A stretch of 5,008 bases of DNA from Betaproteobacteria bacterium (GTDB lineage: Bacteria; Pseudomonadota; Gammaproteobacteria; Burkholderiales; CAIKXV01). The translations under genes were made by a program, and so were the position numbers. Where the stretch lies: contig CANGUQ010000326.1 in NCBI GenBank assembly GCA_947456915.1, positions 1 through 5,008 of the forward strand, written 5' to 3'. Positions 4,977-5,008 of this stretch are shown piece after piece. Positions within the stretch are counted from its first letter, which is position 1. Each line of letters begins with the position of its first letter. The notes below the pieces were generated by a model, which ran no database searches, was not told where the DNA came from, and saw only the letters and a program-made list of their open reading frames with translations.

Positions 4977-5008
4977 TGCCGTGTCTCGCCCGCCGAGGCG
5001 CGGCGGCA
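4977..5008 (+). terminator. Possible terminator hairpin at the right edge
   Basis: TGCCG (4977-4981) pairs with CGGCA (5004-5008), and inside it CGCC (4987-4990) pairs with GGCG (4997-5000) around a six-base loop. It begins seven bases after the cupin stop, a usual terminator position. The window ends at the last paired base, so a following T-run cannot be checked. Confidence 0.3.

Overview
The window is G+C-rich, with strongly GC-biased third codon positions and good AGGAGG-type ribosome sites. It carries two receptors of the Bug/TctC family, a family hugely expanded in Burkholderiales such as Bordetella, Cupriavidus and Achromobacter. A chromosomal segment from a betaproteobacterium (Burkholderiales-like) is the best guess; this is an inference from gene families and composition, not from a marker gene.

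Layout. (1) Bases 2-757, plus strand: the C-terminal three quarters of a Bug receptor whose start lies off the left edge. (2) 789-1730, plus: a BMP/PnrA-type ligand-binding protein with no signal peptide, 31 bases downstream and probably in the same transcript. (3) 1737-1774: a long interrupted hairpin just after that gene. (4) 1789-1953, minus: a candidate 54-residue single-span membrane protein, convergent with the BMP gene. (5) 1954-2272: an untranslated region with two perfect or near-perfect palindromes, lying between the small minus-strand gene and the next plus-strand operon. (6) 2273-3310, plus: a complete Bug receptor with a signal peptide. (7) 3353-4324, plus: a fumarylacetoacetate hydrolase (FAH) family enzyme with an unusual lysine-rich five-residue-repeat N-terminal extension. 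(8) 4325-4453: a non-coding gap with two GC-rich hairpins. (9) 4454-4969, plus: a cupin resembling cysteine/thiol dioxygenases in its metal site but lacking part of the usual active site. (10) 4970-5008: a possible hairpin at the right edge.

How they may work together. Bug proteins are periplasmic carboxylate-binding proteins, FAH-family enzymes cleave, hydrate or decarboxylate 2-oxo acids, and small cupins of this kind are often mononuclear-iron dioxygenases. The 2273-4969 cluster therefore reads as a small catabolic or sensing module for an unidentified organic acid. No TctA/TctB membrane subunits, ABC permease or ATPase, or transcription regulator is visible here, so the transport partners and the substrate are unknown.

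Nothing here is a mobile element, CRISPR array, rRNA or tRNA. The most unusual items are the signal-less BMP protein, the AKK-repeat tail on the FAH enzyme, the non-canonical cupin and the small membrane protein. None of these can be called a new system from sequence reading alone.
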